A stretch of DNA of 64,000 nt from Acidobacteria bacterium Ga0077534 (GTDB lineage Bacteria; Acidobacteriota; Blastocatellia; Pyrinomonadales; Pyrinomonadaceae): NCBI GenBank assembly GCA_001464455.1, contig LNEI01000011.1:101148-165147 (forward strand), given 5' to 3'. Position 1 is the stretch's first letter. Every line of letters begins with the position of its first letter. The position numbers were made by a program, and so were the translations under genes. The notes beneath the pieces are model-generated. The model had not been told where the DNA came from and ran no database searches. It worked only from the letters and a program-made list of their open reading frames with translations. Shown here one piece after another: positions 1-8,425 of the stretch.

Positions 1-2128
1 TTCGTATCCGTTTGCCTGTGGCATTGAAAACGGCGTTGGCGACTGCGGCCGCGACCCCGACAATGCCGACCTCGCCTACTCCTTTGACCCCTAGTTTGTT
101 GACGATCTTGTCTTCTTCCGCGACAAATGCGACGTCGATCGTGCCGATGTCGAGATTGACGGGAATGTGGTAATCGGCAAAGGTTCGCGTGACGAAATTC
201 CCCCATCGCGGATCGAGGATCGACTCCTCATGCAGAGCCATACCAATGCCCCAAATGCAGCCGCCGAGTATCTGCGAACGTGTAGTTTTGGGGTTGAGTA
301 TCCGGCCGGCACCGGTTACGGCGACCATTCGATTGACGCGGATCATTCCGGTCTGTTCGTTCACCCATACTTCGGCAAAGTTAGCATTGAACGAGTGGCT
401 CGAATACTGTCCCGCCTGAGCCGGAGGCCGCGCATCTACCCGGGTTTGAAACTCGGTCAGGTTTGCTTCGGACATCAACTCTGCAACGTTGACGGGAACC
501 GGATCGCTCGGGCCCGACGATTTCGGTGACCTTGCCTGTAGTTCCGAAATGCACTGAAGACAAACCTCGCTTACCGCGTTCGAGAAACTTGCCGCTCCTA
601 CCGAGCCAACCGAGCCGGCGGCAGGCGGCAACGAGGAATCGCCGATCTTGACCGATATACGGGAGATCGGCAGATCAAGCGTTTCAGCAGCGATCTGTGC
701 GAGGATCGTATGAGTTCCGGTTCCGAGATCGCTTGCTGCCAACTCGACCGTTGCCTCGACGTCTGTTCCTTTTCGCGTTAATTTAGCGATTGCTGAAGTT
801 CCCTGCTGGCGTGCGGGATACGAACCGACCGCGACGCCGGAACCAACGAGAAATTCTCCGTTTCGCACCTGACGCGGCTCCATTTTCCGGTTCTTCCAGC
901 CAAACATTTCAGACCCGCGACGGAGACACTCCACGACCGAACGCGATGACCATGGGCGGCCATTCGCGGGGTCTTTATCGGGTTCGTTCTTGAGACGGAA
1001 CTCGATCGGATCCATCTTCAGCGAGTAAGCAAGCTCGTCAATAGCGCACTCGAGTGCAAAACTCCCCGGAGCTTTACCAGGACCGCGCACAAACGTCGGG
1101 CTGATCACGTTCATCGCCGTGGTTTTGTATGAGATCAGCGAATTTGGAACTGCATAGGTCATCGCCGAAACGTCGCCGCAGCCCTCGACGAACTGACTCG
1201 TCGTGCCCGTGTGCGTTGAAGTCTCATGAGCGATCGCTGCCAGTTTCCCTGTTGCATCGGCGCCGAGCCGCATTCGTTGGACATTTTTCTGTCGCAAACC
1301 AACGGAATTAACCATCTGTTGGCGAGTCAAAGCGAGTTTTACTGGTCGCTTGACGACCTTTGCCGCCATCGCTGCTAGCGCAGTATTTCCCCAGGCACCG
1401 CCTTTTGCCCCGAAACCGCCGCCTATATGAGGCGTTATGACACGCACTTGCTCGGGTTTAAGGCCGAACACCGTAGCCATCGCTCCCCGCATTCCCATCA
1501 CTACCTGAGATGGGTTATAGATCGTAAGATTGTCGCCCTCCCACATGGCGATCGTCGAATGCGGCTCCATCGGTTGATGGTGCTCGATCGGCGTTTCGTA
1601 AACAGCGTCGAGTTTGTGCTCAGCCGCCGAATACGCCTTCTCAAAATCTCCTCTCACTACATCCGCTCTGGCCGGGGAAGGCGACTTTTGAGCAGTCTTG
1701 ATCAGCTCGTCAAAGTTTACTCGAGCTTCAGCCTTTGCGTAAGTGAATTTGATCATTTCTGCCGCAGCTTGTGCCTGTTCAAAGGTTTCCGCTACGACAA
1801 CCGCCGAATGCTGCCCAAAAAATTCGATCTTTGCATCCTGCAGAACGCTTCCGCCGGAGAGATTTCCAGCGGGAGTCAATTTGGGAGCGTTCTTGTGGGT
1901 TATAACACCGATAACGCCCGGTGCTTTCTCGGCAGCAGCCGAATCGATGCCCGAGATCGTTCCTGCAGCAGTTGCTGCTTTGGCGATGACAGCATAGGCG
2001 ACGTTGGCGACGGGCCAATCAGTCGCAAATCTCGCCGTGCCGGTTACCTTAAAGATGCCGTCGATGCGGTTGACATTTTCCCCAATGAATTTGTTTTTAC
2101 GATTCTTGACCGTTTTTTCTTCGCTCAT
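1..2128 (-). CDS. paoC: Molybdopterin-binding subunit of a PaoC/YagR-like aldehyde oxidoreductase (partial, C-terminus cut)
   Basis: Large catalytic subunit of a xanthine dehydrogenase-family molybdenum hydroxylase. The frame is open from the ATG at 2128 to the left edge (about 709 codons). Visible marks are an early VNRIDGIFKVTGTARFATDW segment typical of the family start, IEHHQPMEPH near residue 181, the molybdopterin loop GGGFGAKGG near residue 236, and close to the edge GVKGVGEVG, whose glutamate is the family's catalytic residue. Probably only the last few residues are missing. It overlaps the FAD subunit by ATGA, so the two are probably translationally coupled. With the FeS and FAD subunits it would oxidise aldehydes or related substrates; the actual substrate cannot be told. 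A plus-strand open frame at 1427-2200 is its antisense shadow. Confidence 0.93.
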   Translation of the reverse strand, partial: MSEEKTVKNRKNKFIGENVNRIDGIFKVTGTARFATDWPVANVAYAVIAKAATAAGTISGIDSAAAEKAPGVIGVITHKNAPKLTPAGNLSGGSVLQDAKIEFFGQHSAVVVAETFEQAQAAAEMIKFTYAKAEARVNFDELIKTAQKSPSPARADVVRGDFEKAYSAAEHKLDAVYETPIEHHQPMEPHSTIAMWEGDNLTIYNPSQVVMGMRGAMATVFGLKPEQVRVITPHIGGGFGAKGGAWGNTALAAMAAKVVKRPVKLALTRQQMVNSVGLRQKNVQRMRLGADATGKLAAIAHETSTHTGTTSQFVEGCGDVSAMTYAVPNSLISYKTTAMNVISPTFVRGPGKAPGSFALECAIDELAYSLKMDPIEFRLKNEPDKDPANGRPWSSRSVVECLRRGSEMFGWKNRKMEPRQVRNGEFLVGSGVAVGSYPARQQGTSAIAKLTRKGTDVEATVELAASDLGTGTHTILAQIAAETLDLPISRISVKIGDSSLPPAAGSVGSVGAASFSNAVSEVCLQCISELQARSPKSSGPSDPVPVNVAELMSEANLTEFQTRVDARPPAQAGQYSSHSFNANFAEVWVNEQTGMIRVNRMVAVTGAGRILNPKTTRSQILGGCIWGIGMALHEESILDPRWGNFVTRTFADYHIPVNLDIGTIDVAFVAEEDKIVNKLGVKGVGEVGIVGVAAAVANAVFNATGKRIR

Positions 2129-3135
2129 GCCACCACCTCGCTCTTCAGTGCCCGCTTAAAGGCAAGTACCATTGCTCGCCGGGCCAACTCGACCTTGTAA
2201 CCATTGTGTTCCAGCGGTTTCGCATCCATTAGCTCGGCATCAACAGCCGCCCTTAGCGACGCATCATTAAGATCCTTCAATGATTTGCCGGTGAGCAGTT
2301 TTTCCGCTTGATCGCAACGCCATGGCTTATGCGAGACGCTGCCAAGAGCTACGCGAGCCTTTGCGACCGAACCGCCTTTTATCTCAAACGCCGCCGCTAC
2401 CGACACCAGTGCAAACGCATAACTAGCACGATCGCGTACTTTCAGATAGTAGGAATTCGCGGCCATACCAGCCGACGACATTGGTATGTCGATCGACGTT
2501 ATCATCTCGCCCGGTTCCAATGTATTGTCCTTTTCGGGCGTATCACCCGGCAGGCGATGAAAATCAGCAAACGCGATCGAACGCTGTTTTTTATCGGCTC
2601 CCGAAACCTTTACAACCGCATCGAGTGCCATCAGGGCAACGCTCATGTCTGACGGATTTGTCGCGATACATTTATCGCTCCAGCCGAAGATCGCATGCCC
2701 CTTGTTGATGCCTTCCATGGCTCCGCAGCCGCTGCCGGGTTCTCGTTTGTTACACGGCATGTTGACGTCGTAGAAATAGGTACACCTTGTCCGCTGCATC
2801 AAATTCCCGCCGTTCGTTGCCATATTCCTGATCTGCGCCGAAGCCCCTGCGAGGATCGCCTGCGACAGCATTGGGAAATTGCGGCGAATGAGCGCGTGAT
2901 TGGCAGTGTCGGAGTTTTTCGCTGTACTGCCTATCGAAATAACGTTGCCGGAAGAACGTATCTTCGAGAACGCGAGCCCCGAAATATCTACAAGTTCTGA
3001 AGGCTTCGCGACGCCTTCCTTCATCAGATCGAGCAAGTTCGTCCCGCCCGCGAGAAATGCTGCCTCGCGATTGGTCGAGACTGTCTTTGCTGCTGCCGCC
3101 ACGTCGGTCGCTCTTGTGTATTTAAACGGTCGCAT
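2125..3135 (-). CDS. paoB: FAD-binding subunit of the PaoB/YagS-like aldehyde oxidoreductase
   Basis: 336-aa medium subunit that passes electrons from the FeS subunit to FAD. An FAD pyrophosphate-binding segment AGGTNLLDLMKEG lies near residues 29-41 and TNGGNLMQRTRC near 107-118. Four cysteines (about 118, 128, 137, 156) lie in a short insertion after it. In the E. coli PaoABC enzyme the equivalent insertion binds an extra [4Fe-4S] cluster, which separates this branch from ordinary xanthine dehydrogenases. The gene overlaps the FeS subunit by 14 nt upstream and the molybdopterin subunit by 4 nt downstream, so all three are one transcript. Confidence 0.93.
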   Translation of the reverse strand: MRPFKYTRATDVAAAAKTVSTNREAAFLAGGTNLLDLMKEGVAKPSELVDISGLAFSKIRSSGNVISIGSTAKNSDTANHALIRRNFPMLSQAILAGASAQIRNMATNGGNLMQRTRCTYFYDVNMPCNKREPGSGCGAMEGINKGHAIFGWSDKCIATNPSDMSVALMALDAVVKVSGADKKQRSIAFADFHRLPGDTPEKDNTLEPGEMITSIDIPMSSAGMAANSYYLKVRDRASYAFALVSVAAAFEIKGGSVAKARVALGSVSHKPWRCDQAEKLLTGKSLKDLNDASLRAAVDAELMDAKPLEHNGYKVELARRAMVLAFKRALKSEVVA

Positions 3136-3913
3136 CGCTTCCCTCCTTGCTCATATCAAAGATCACTGCCATCGGGTCAGTCGCCTTTCCCGTGTGCACT
3201 TCACGGATCGCCGCGACAATGTTGGGATAAGCCCCGCAGCGACAGAGATTTCCGGACATTCGCTCGCGGATCTCCTCGTCGGAAAGCGTGATGCTCGCGG
3301 CGGTCTTTCGCATGTCTTTGGAAACGTAGCTAAGTTCCCCGTTCCTAGCCTCGTGCATCAGACCGATCGCCGAACATATCTGTCCGGGAGTGCAGAAACC
3401 ACACTGAAAACCGTCATGCTTGATAAAGGCGGTTTGCATCGGATGCAGCACGTCGCCCTTCGCGACCCCTTCGATCGTCGTTACGCTTCGGCCCTCACAC
3501 TGAGCCGTTAGCGTCAGGCACGAAAGTACTCGGCGGCCATCCATCATGACGGTACACGCACCGCATTGACCATGATCGCAGCCCTTCTTAGTACCCGTGA
3601 GGGCGAGTTTCTCGCGGAGTGCATCGAGCAAAGTCATTCGCGAATCAACCGAGACCGATTTTGCGGCGTCGTTGACCCGGAAAGAGACTTTTACTGCCTG
3701 TTCGTCGCCTAGCGGCACGAACTCAGCCATCTCCTCACCGGCAAGGGCGGTACGCTTTGCGAGAAACTGCAAAACGACCGCGCCGAGCACCGCAGTCGAA
3801 CTCTGGCCTATGAATTTTCTTCGTGATTCGCCGAGGTCGGAAAGCACCTCTTCTAAAAGTTCAGCCTCATCGGCCGTTAACTCATCGACGAGTTCGGGAA
3901 AGTTGTCGGACAT
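3122..3913 (-). CDS. paoA: Tat-exported [2Fe-2S] subunit of the PaoA/YagT-like aldehyde oxidoreductase
   Basis: 263-aa small subunit. A twin-arginine motif SRRKFIGQ at about residues 30-37 is followed by a hydrophobic stretch and ALAGE, so the assembled enzyme is probably exported folded to the periplasm. Cysteines at about 112, 117, 120 and 132 form the plant-type [2Fe-2S] site, and CGFC at 171-174 with CRC at 224-226 the second cluster. The start is supported by a strong Shine-Dalgarno sequence (AGGAGG, 5 nt before the ATG). The roughly 30 residues before the RR pair are acidic and longer than usual for a Tat signal. First gene of the three-gene operon. Confidence 0.94.
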   Translation of the reverse strand: MSDNFPELVDELTADEAELLEEVLSDLGESRRKFIGQSSTAVLGAVVLQFLAKRTALAGEEMAEFVPLGDEQAVKVSFRVNDAAKSVSVDSRMTLLDALREKLALTGTKKGCDHGQCGACTVMMDGRRVLSCLTLTAQCEGRSVTTIEGVAKGDVLHPMQTAFIKHDGFQCGFCTPGQICSAIGLMHEARNGELSYVSKDMRKTAASITLSDEEIRERMSGNLCRCGAYPNIVAAIREVHTGKATDPMAVIFDMSKEGSDATV

Positions 3914-3937
3914 TTATTCCTCCTTGTTCAGAAAGCG

Positions 3938-5485
3938 CTAAACCTGATCGCGCCATTTTAGGACTTCTTCTCGCAGTATTGGATTCTGCTGAAAGCTCCC
4001 GGTTTGCCCCTGAGCTGCGGTCGCACGCTGAATGTGCCAATAGCTCAAGCCTAATTTGCCGATAGCACGGACATAACGGCTGCGCGGCCGAAACTTGCCA
4101 TTAAACAGCCCGCCAAGTATCCATCCAGAGCTTTTGAAGGCTGACGTAGCGGTCTTCGCATGGTCTGCGGGGATCAGCCCTCGAGCGATATCGATCGCTA
4201 GCATCTCGTTCAGGATCTTGTTCTGCCTTCTCATAATGTACAGTGAGAAGCCAACGAATATCAAGAAAAATGGGATTTGCAGGATCACGTAGCTGACAAG
4301 AAAGCCCTCGATCCCGCCCAAAACAGCCACTCCGTTCCAAATCGCGTGCAAGGCCACGGCGGCAAAATAACCGAAAACTGGTGCGGCGATCTTCACGAAC
4401 GTATTGTGCGATTCGCGTGCTATTCCGCAGCCGATACCCATCATGCAGGTAAAGGTAACGTGGGCGAAGGGCGACATAATGCCTCGAAGGACAAAAAGGA
4501 CCGCGAGGCCCCCAAAGCCGCCCGCCCCTACTGCACGGCCGTAATAAAGCACGTTCTCAACGGTCGCAAACCCTAGGGCTATGACGCCCGCGAAAACGAT
4601 ACCGTCAAGAATATCGTCAAAATACTTACGGAAAAAGATGAGCAGGATGATGAGCCCTAGCCCCTTTGAACCTTCCTCAAATATCGGCGCCGAAACTATC
4701 GCCCCGATCGCGTCTCCCGCCGCGGGCGAGATCGCCACGGCCGCCACCGTGCCAATCAAGGTATTTACGATGAATGAAACGATGACCGCCACCAAAGCCC
4801 CCCAGGCGAAAGCCAGTGCGAGCAGCCACAGCGGTTCGGGGTCGTACCGGTCTAGCCAAATGAGCGGCAGCAGATAGATCATCGCCGGTGTGAACGCCAC
4901 GAAGGTCGCGATGATCGCGGGTATCACGCCGACGCTCGCGAACATGAGCAGGGCCACGAACAGGGCCATGAAGATGATCGCAAAGATCGTTACGCCGATA
5001 CCTATGTAGGCTCCCGTCCTGGACGGTTCAGGCTTGACGACGACAGCACCGCCGCCGAGGGCGAAATTCTGCAGTGAAGCCTGCATACTGACCGGCTCCT
5101 GAGCCGCTGTCTGTTGAAATTGCTGAGCTTCGTACTCACGAAAGCTTTGCTGCCCTGAAACGACCGCCTGAGGCATCGCGGCGTCGATCCTGATCTTGGC
5201 GGTTACACCGTTTACGCCGAACTGAACCTCATCGCCCGAATTAAGCTTTGCCGACTCGACTCTGTTGCCGTTTACGAGCGTACCGTTGGTGCTTTTATTG
5301 TCCGTAAGATAGAAGCCATCGGCTCGGGCCTCGATAAAAGCGTGTTGCTTTGAAGCGATCCGCTCGGTGTGCGGATCTAGCCTGACACTGCAGGTGTCGC
5401 TGCGGCCGATGGTTATAAAACCGGTTTCGAGTTCGTAACCCCGGCCCGCGAGCGAGCCGCTGCTGATCGTCAGGTGTAATTTCAT
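3938..5485 (-). CDS. FHA domain fused to a PrsW-family intramembrane protease
   Basis: 515 aa. Residues 1-105 form a forkhead-associated domain (GRS at 27-29, SKQHA at 45-49, STNGTLVNG at 65-73), which binds phosphothreonine. A Gln/Ala-rich linker follows to about residue 150. Residues 155-440 hold many membrane segments with the PrsW signature: EEGSK at 270-274, FATVE ending at E310, and histidines near 342 and 380. PrsW is a glutamic-type intramembrane protease that cleaves anti-sigma factors in Bacillus. The fusion suggests protease activity or partner choice controlled by Ser/Thr kinase signalling; this is inference, and no kinase or anti-sigma gene is adjacent. It ends 24 nt before the FeS subunit start side of the pao genes and may or may not be co-transcribed with them. 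Confidence 0.88.
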   Translation of the reverse strand: MKLHLTISSGSLAGRGYELETGFITIGRSDTCSVRLDPHTERIASKQHAFIEARADGFYLTDNKSTNGTLVNGNRVESAKLNSGDEVQFGVNGVTAKIRIDAAMPQAVVSGQQSFREYEAQQFQQTAAQEPVSMQASLQNFALGGGAVVVKPEPSRTGAYIGIGVTIFAIIFMALFVALLMFASVGVIPAIIATFVAFTPAMIYLLPLIWLDRYDPEPLWLLALAFAWGALVAVIVSFIVNTLIGTVAAVAISPAAGDAIGAIVSAPIFEEGSKGLGLIILLIFFRKYFDDILDGIVFAGVIALGFATVENVLYYGRAVGAGGFGGLAVLFVLRGIMSPFAHVTFTCMMGIGCGIARESHNTFVKIAAPVFGYFAAVALHAIWNGVAVLGGIEGFLVSYVILQIPFFLIFVGFSLYIMRRQNKILNEMLAIDIARGLIPADHAKTATSAFKSSGWILGGLFNGKFRPRSRYVRAIGKLGLSYWHIQRATAAQGQTGSFQQNPILREEVLKWRDQV

Positions 5486-5507
5486 ACTGCAATCATAGGA
5501 ACAAAAC

Positions 5508-5541
5508 GCCCAAAGTCAAGCGTTTCGGCCTGACTTTGGGC
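5508..5541 (-). terminator. Hairpin, likely terminator
   Basis: An 11-bp perfect stem GCCCAAAGTCA / TGACTTTGGGC around a 12-nt loop, lying between the coiled-coil gene and the FHA-PrsW gene. Read on the minus strand it is followed by GTTTTGTT, a weak U tract. It fits an intrinsic terminator for the minus-strand gene ending at 5576. Confidence 0.6.
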
Positions 5542-5575
5542 ATTGATCTAACACCTTTGTGCGATTCGGCCGCTC

Positions 5576-6199
5576 CTACGAAGCGGCCTGATAAGCTTCT
5601 CGTATGACCAGGTCGAAAGTTCCCGGGTCGACCTTGCGAAACCGGCTATTTCGGCTTAGCGAAACCGCAACCGAGATAGTAGGGTTATTGCCCTTAAATT
5701 TCATACCGCCCGCGACCAGCATATTGTAGAGCTCATTGACGTGAAGCGGCTTTCCGGCCTCGCGCAGCAGCAATGTACACGACTGAGTTATCGTTCGATC
5801 GCTAAATCGGTTGCTGATCGGCTCGAAATCCTGCTGGACGAGCTTTGGTCGATTCTGGTTGAGATATGCAACCGAACCATCACGTCGATAGTCCCGTGTC
5901 TGCATGTCCTGTACATTCGAACGAATGTCAGTGCGTTCGCCTCCACCAGAAGGCGGCACGTCGTCGACGAGATGGAAGGTACTTCCGATGCTTGGAGACC
6001 GGCCGGCTGTCATGGATAGTCGAACTCCGTCGATCGCCTTGGCGGTCTGCGCTGCACTGTTCTCTAGCGCGGCGATCTCGCGCTTAAGCTTGTCGACCTC
6101 GGATTCTGCTTCTCGGAGCCGTGTTAAAGCCTGGCTAAGCGCTCCGCGCGTCTTGTCGAGAATTTCTTCAAGAGCTTCTACAACTTTATCGTCTAACAT
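5576..6199 (-). CDS. Coiled-coil protein with a C-terminal winged-helix (HARE-HTH-like) domain
   Basis: 207 aa, not a named family that I recognise with certainty. Residues 1-60 are a heptad-rich coiled coil (many Leu/Glu/Arg, e.g. LTRLREAESEVDKLKREIAA). A low-complexity middle follows. The last 75 residues (TITQSCTLLLREAGKPLHVNEL...NPTISVAVSLSRN...FRKVDPGTFDL) resemble the HARE-HTH or related winged-helix fold used in nucleic-acid associated proteins. It may be a dimeric DNA-associated protein. It stands between two terminator-like or spacer regions and seems to be its own unit or to be co-transcribed with the prenyl synthase 66 nt upstream. Confidence 0.6.
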   Translation of the reverse strand: MLDDKVVEALEEILDKTRGALSQALTRLREAESEVDKLKREIAALENSAAQTAKAIDGVRLSMTAGRSPSIGSTFHLVDDVPPSGGGERTDIRSNVQDMQTRDYRRDGSVAYLNQNRPKLVQQDFEPISNRFSDRTITQSCTLLLREAGKPLHVNELYNMLVAGGMKFKGNNPTISVAVSLSRNSRFRKVDPGTFDLVIREAYQAAS

Positions 6200-6265
6200 A
6201 TTGAAAATGTTGGCCTTGCGTGTCTACTACAACAAATTGAAGTTGGACGGTCAGCGTTAAAGATA

Positions 6266-7285
6266 TCAGTTTTTGCGCTCGGCAATAAAACTTAATACGC
6301 CTTCCAAACAAGAACGATACTCTGATTTGCTTAAAACATCAAGACTTTTTCTTGCGCGGGTCGAGTGGTCATCAGCCCGTTCTTTTATCTTTGCAATGAT
6401 CGAGTGATCATCGAGCATCGACCGCAGCTCTTCGCGCGTGATCGCCGTATACGATCCGTCGAACATGACTTTTTCGAGCCTCGACTTCGCCGATGGCTCT
6501 TTTTCCAGCAGATAGATCAGCGGCAGCGTTAGCTTTCCTTCGAGCAGATCAGAGCCCGCTTCTTTTCCGAGGCTTTCTGTGTCGGCAGTGAGGTCGAGGA
6601 CATCGTCGAAAAGCTGAAACGCGATGCCGAGGTTCATTCCAAAGTCTCGAAGCCCTGCCTGAACTTCCCTCGTCGCCCCGCCAAGTATCGCCCCAACCTC
6701 ACAGCACGCCGAGAAAAGAAACGCGGTCTTCCGTCTCAAAATATCGAAATACTCGGATTCAGTTATATCAAGCCGTCCGATCCGCGTGAGTTGTATCAAC
6801 TCGCCCTCGGTCATCTTCCGCGTCAACTTCGTCAGAATATCGATGATCTCAAGCGAACGCTCCCGCACAGTCGTCTCAAAAGCGGACATGTACAGCCAGT
6901 CGCCCATCAGAACCGCCGTCTGATTCCCAAACCTGGCATTAACTGACGAACGATTCCGCCGCAGATCGGCATTATCAATGATGTCGTCATGAACCAGCGT
7001 CGCCGTGTGAAGCATCTCCATTACGGTCGCCAGTCGGATAACGTTGTCCCTTCTTGCATCTCCACCGACCGTGTAATTTGCCAAGATCAACAAAGCCGGC
7101 CTTACCCGCTTCCCACCCGACGCACGCAGATATTCGCCCAGGTAATCGATCACTTGAATATTCGATGACGCCTGACGTTCGTACTCTTCCTCAACCAAAG
7201 CCAACTCAGCCTTGATCAGATCAAAGATCCTTTTAGAGGCAAGATGAGAATCCTGCGGCTCACGGATTGGTGCAAATGTCTGCAT
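6266..7285 (-). CDS. Polyprenyl diphosphate synthase
   Basis: 339-aa all-trans polyprenyl synthase. It extends a prenyl diphosphate with isopentenyl diphosphate, probably for the quinone side chain. GGKRVRP lies at 57-63, the first Asp-rich motif DDIID at about 100-104, and the second, FDDVLD, near residue 228. The residues upstream of the first Asp-rich motif (small and Met rather than aromatic) are compatible with a medium-to-long chain product, but chain length cannot be read safely. The annotated start overlaps the end of the HicB-like gene by 26 nt, indicating coupling or a slightly later true start. Confidence 0.9.
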   Translation of the reverse strand: MQTFAPIREPQDSHLASKRIFDLIKAELALVEEEYERQASSNIQVIDYLGEYLRASGGKRVRPALLILANYTVGGDARRDNVIRLATVMEMLHTATLVHDDIIDNADLRRNRSSVNARFGNQTAVLMGDWLYMSAFETTVRERSLEIIDILTKLTRKMTEGELIQLTRIGRLDITESEYFDILRRKTAFLFSACCEVGAILGGATREVQAGLRDFGMNLGIAFQLFDDVLDLTADTESLGKEAGSDLLEGKLTLPLIYLLEKEPSAKSRLEKVMFDGSYTAITREELRSMLDDHSIIAKIKERADDHSTRARKSLDVLSKSEYRSCLEGVLSFIAERKN

Positions 7286-7448
7286 TTACTTCACTATCGA
7301 GACTGTATACTTCACAGACTAACTCAATCGCCTCGCCAATTCGAAAAACTAATTCTTCCATTGAGTTTGCTTGTGTATGGCAACCCTTCAAATCAGGAGC
7401 AGACGCTACAAACACCCCGTTTTCATCCTGCTCAATGAATAAATCCAT
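7260..7448 (-). CDS. HicB-like small protein without a visible HicA
   Basis: 62 aa. It matches the short HicB/UPF0150 fold: an alternating N-terminal strand (FIEQDENGVFVASAPDL), then KGCHTQANSMEELVFRIGEAIEL, the family's GC-x-T-x-G/N turn and helix. HicB is normally the antitoxin of the HicA RNase. No HicA frame is visible on either side, where a signal peptidase and the prenyl synthase lie, and the protein lacks a C-terminal DNA-binding domain. It may therefore be a solitary HicB-like protein with another role. Base composition is more AT-rich than in the flanking housekeeping genes. Confidence 0.72.
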   Translation of the reverse strand: MDLFIEQDENGVFVASAPDLKGCHTQANSMEELVFRIGEAIELVCEVYSLDSEVNADICTNP

Positions 7449-7457
7449 TCTATTCAG

Positions 7458-7922
7458 CTAATTCTTTCCAATATATTTCGAGACTATTAGTTCCCGCTTA
7501 ACCAATCCCCAAAATCGTGAGTCAGAGGAGCTATCTCGATTGTCACCCAATACAAAGTAACTATCTGCCTTGACCATAAAAGACTGCTTGGGCCATTCTC
7601 GCTGATTGGTAGCGTCATCAACATAATCCTCTTCGAGGAGATTCCCATTAATAAAGACCTTCCGATCCCGCGTCGATATCTTCTCGGAAGGCAGCCCAAC
7701 AATCCTTTTTATGTAAAACTTCGTTGGATCATTGGGATACTTGAACAAGATTATATCCCCACGAGTTAAATTCGAGATGTCTGAAGAAAATAATAGTCGG
7801 TCACCATTTTTTATTGCTGGCAACATCGAATTGCCCTCAAAAATAACGGGCTTAGCACATGCGACTGACAGAAAGCTGATCGCTAAGATAAAAGCTAAGC
7901 TTTTTGATTTCAGGAAGCCCAA
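7458..7922 (-). CDS. Small signal peptidase I (S26 family)
   Basis: 154 aa, about the size of Gram-positive type enzymes and much smaller than E. coli LepB. A hydrophobic N-terminus (residues 8-22) is followed by the catalytic serine motif GNSMLPAI near residue 31, the lysine segment KRIVGLPSE near 72, and the C-terminal box LGDNRDSSSDSRFWG. It anchors in the membrane and would cut secretory signal peptides. Oddly, the end of the N-terminal segment reads LSVACAK, which resembles a weak lipobox. The sequence is AT-richer than its neighbours, suggesting an accessory copy rather than the main LepB. Confidence 0.88.
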   Translation of the reverse strand: MGFLKSKSLAFILAISFLSVACAKPVIFEGNSMLPAIKNGDRLLFSSDISNLTRGDIILFKYPNDPTKFYIKRIVGLPSEKISTRDRKVFINGNLLEEDYVDDATNQREWPKQSFMVKADSYFVLGDNRDSSSDSRFWGLVKRELIVSKYIGKN

Positions 7923-7927
7923 CGCCG

Positions 7928-8425
7928 TTAATTACTCCTGTAATTATCAAACGTCATATCGATGCCAAAGTCATGCCCTTTAAGCTTGGCCATGACTTCC
8001 TGCAAAGTGTCGCGATCTTTGCCTGAGACGCGGACGGTTTCGCCCTGGATCGAGGCCTGGACTTTGAATTTGGCTTCTTTGATAAACTTCACGACCTCTT
8101 TAGCTTTTTCGATCGGAATTCCCTGCTGCACCTTCACGAGTTGCCTGACTGTCCCACCGGCGGCGGGTTCGACCTTTTGGTAATCGAGTGCTTTGAGCGA
8201 GATCCCGCGTTTCAGTAGTTTACTCTGTAGAATGTCGTTCATGTTGCGGAGCCGCGTGTCGTCTTCCGCAGTCATCTGCAGGTCTTTGCCGATAAGGACT
8301 GTGGCGGCTTTGCTGCCCTTGAAATCGAACCGCTGCGAGATCTCTTTCTCGGTCTGGTTGAGAGCGTTCGTCAGCTCCGCGTAATCGGTCTTCGAAACGA
8401 TGTCGAATGAATTTTCTTTTGCCAT
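7928..8425 (-). CDS. yajQ: YajQ-family nucleotide-binding protein
   Basis: 165 aa, the normal full length for YajQ. Family marks: MAKENSFDIVSKTDYAEL at the start, the RFDFKGSKA block near residue 33, and DYQKVEPAAGGTVRQ in the middle. Members bind cyclic di-GMP or RNA and act as adaptors of gene expression. It ends 6 nt before the signal peptidase start. Upstream are a possible TTTCAT-N17-TTAAAT promoter element set very close to the ATG and, further up, four 11-bp iterons. Confidence 0.93.
   Translation of the reverse strand: MAKENSFDIVSKTDYAELTNALNQTEKEISQRFDFKGSKAATVLIGKDLQMTAEDDTRLRNMNDILQSKLLKRGISLKALDYQKVEPAAGGTVRQLVKVQQGIPIEKAKEVVKFIKEAKFKVQASIQGETVRVSGKDRDTLQEVMAKLKGHDFGIDMTFDNYRSN

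Noticed and set aside
1427..2200. 257-aa plus-strand open frame
   Set aside because: Lies antisense to the well-conserved molybdopterin subunit; composition is Arg/Ser-rich as expected of a shadow frame.
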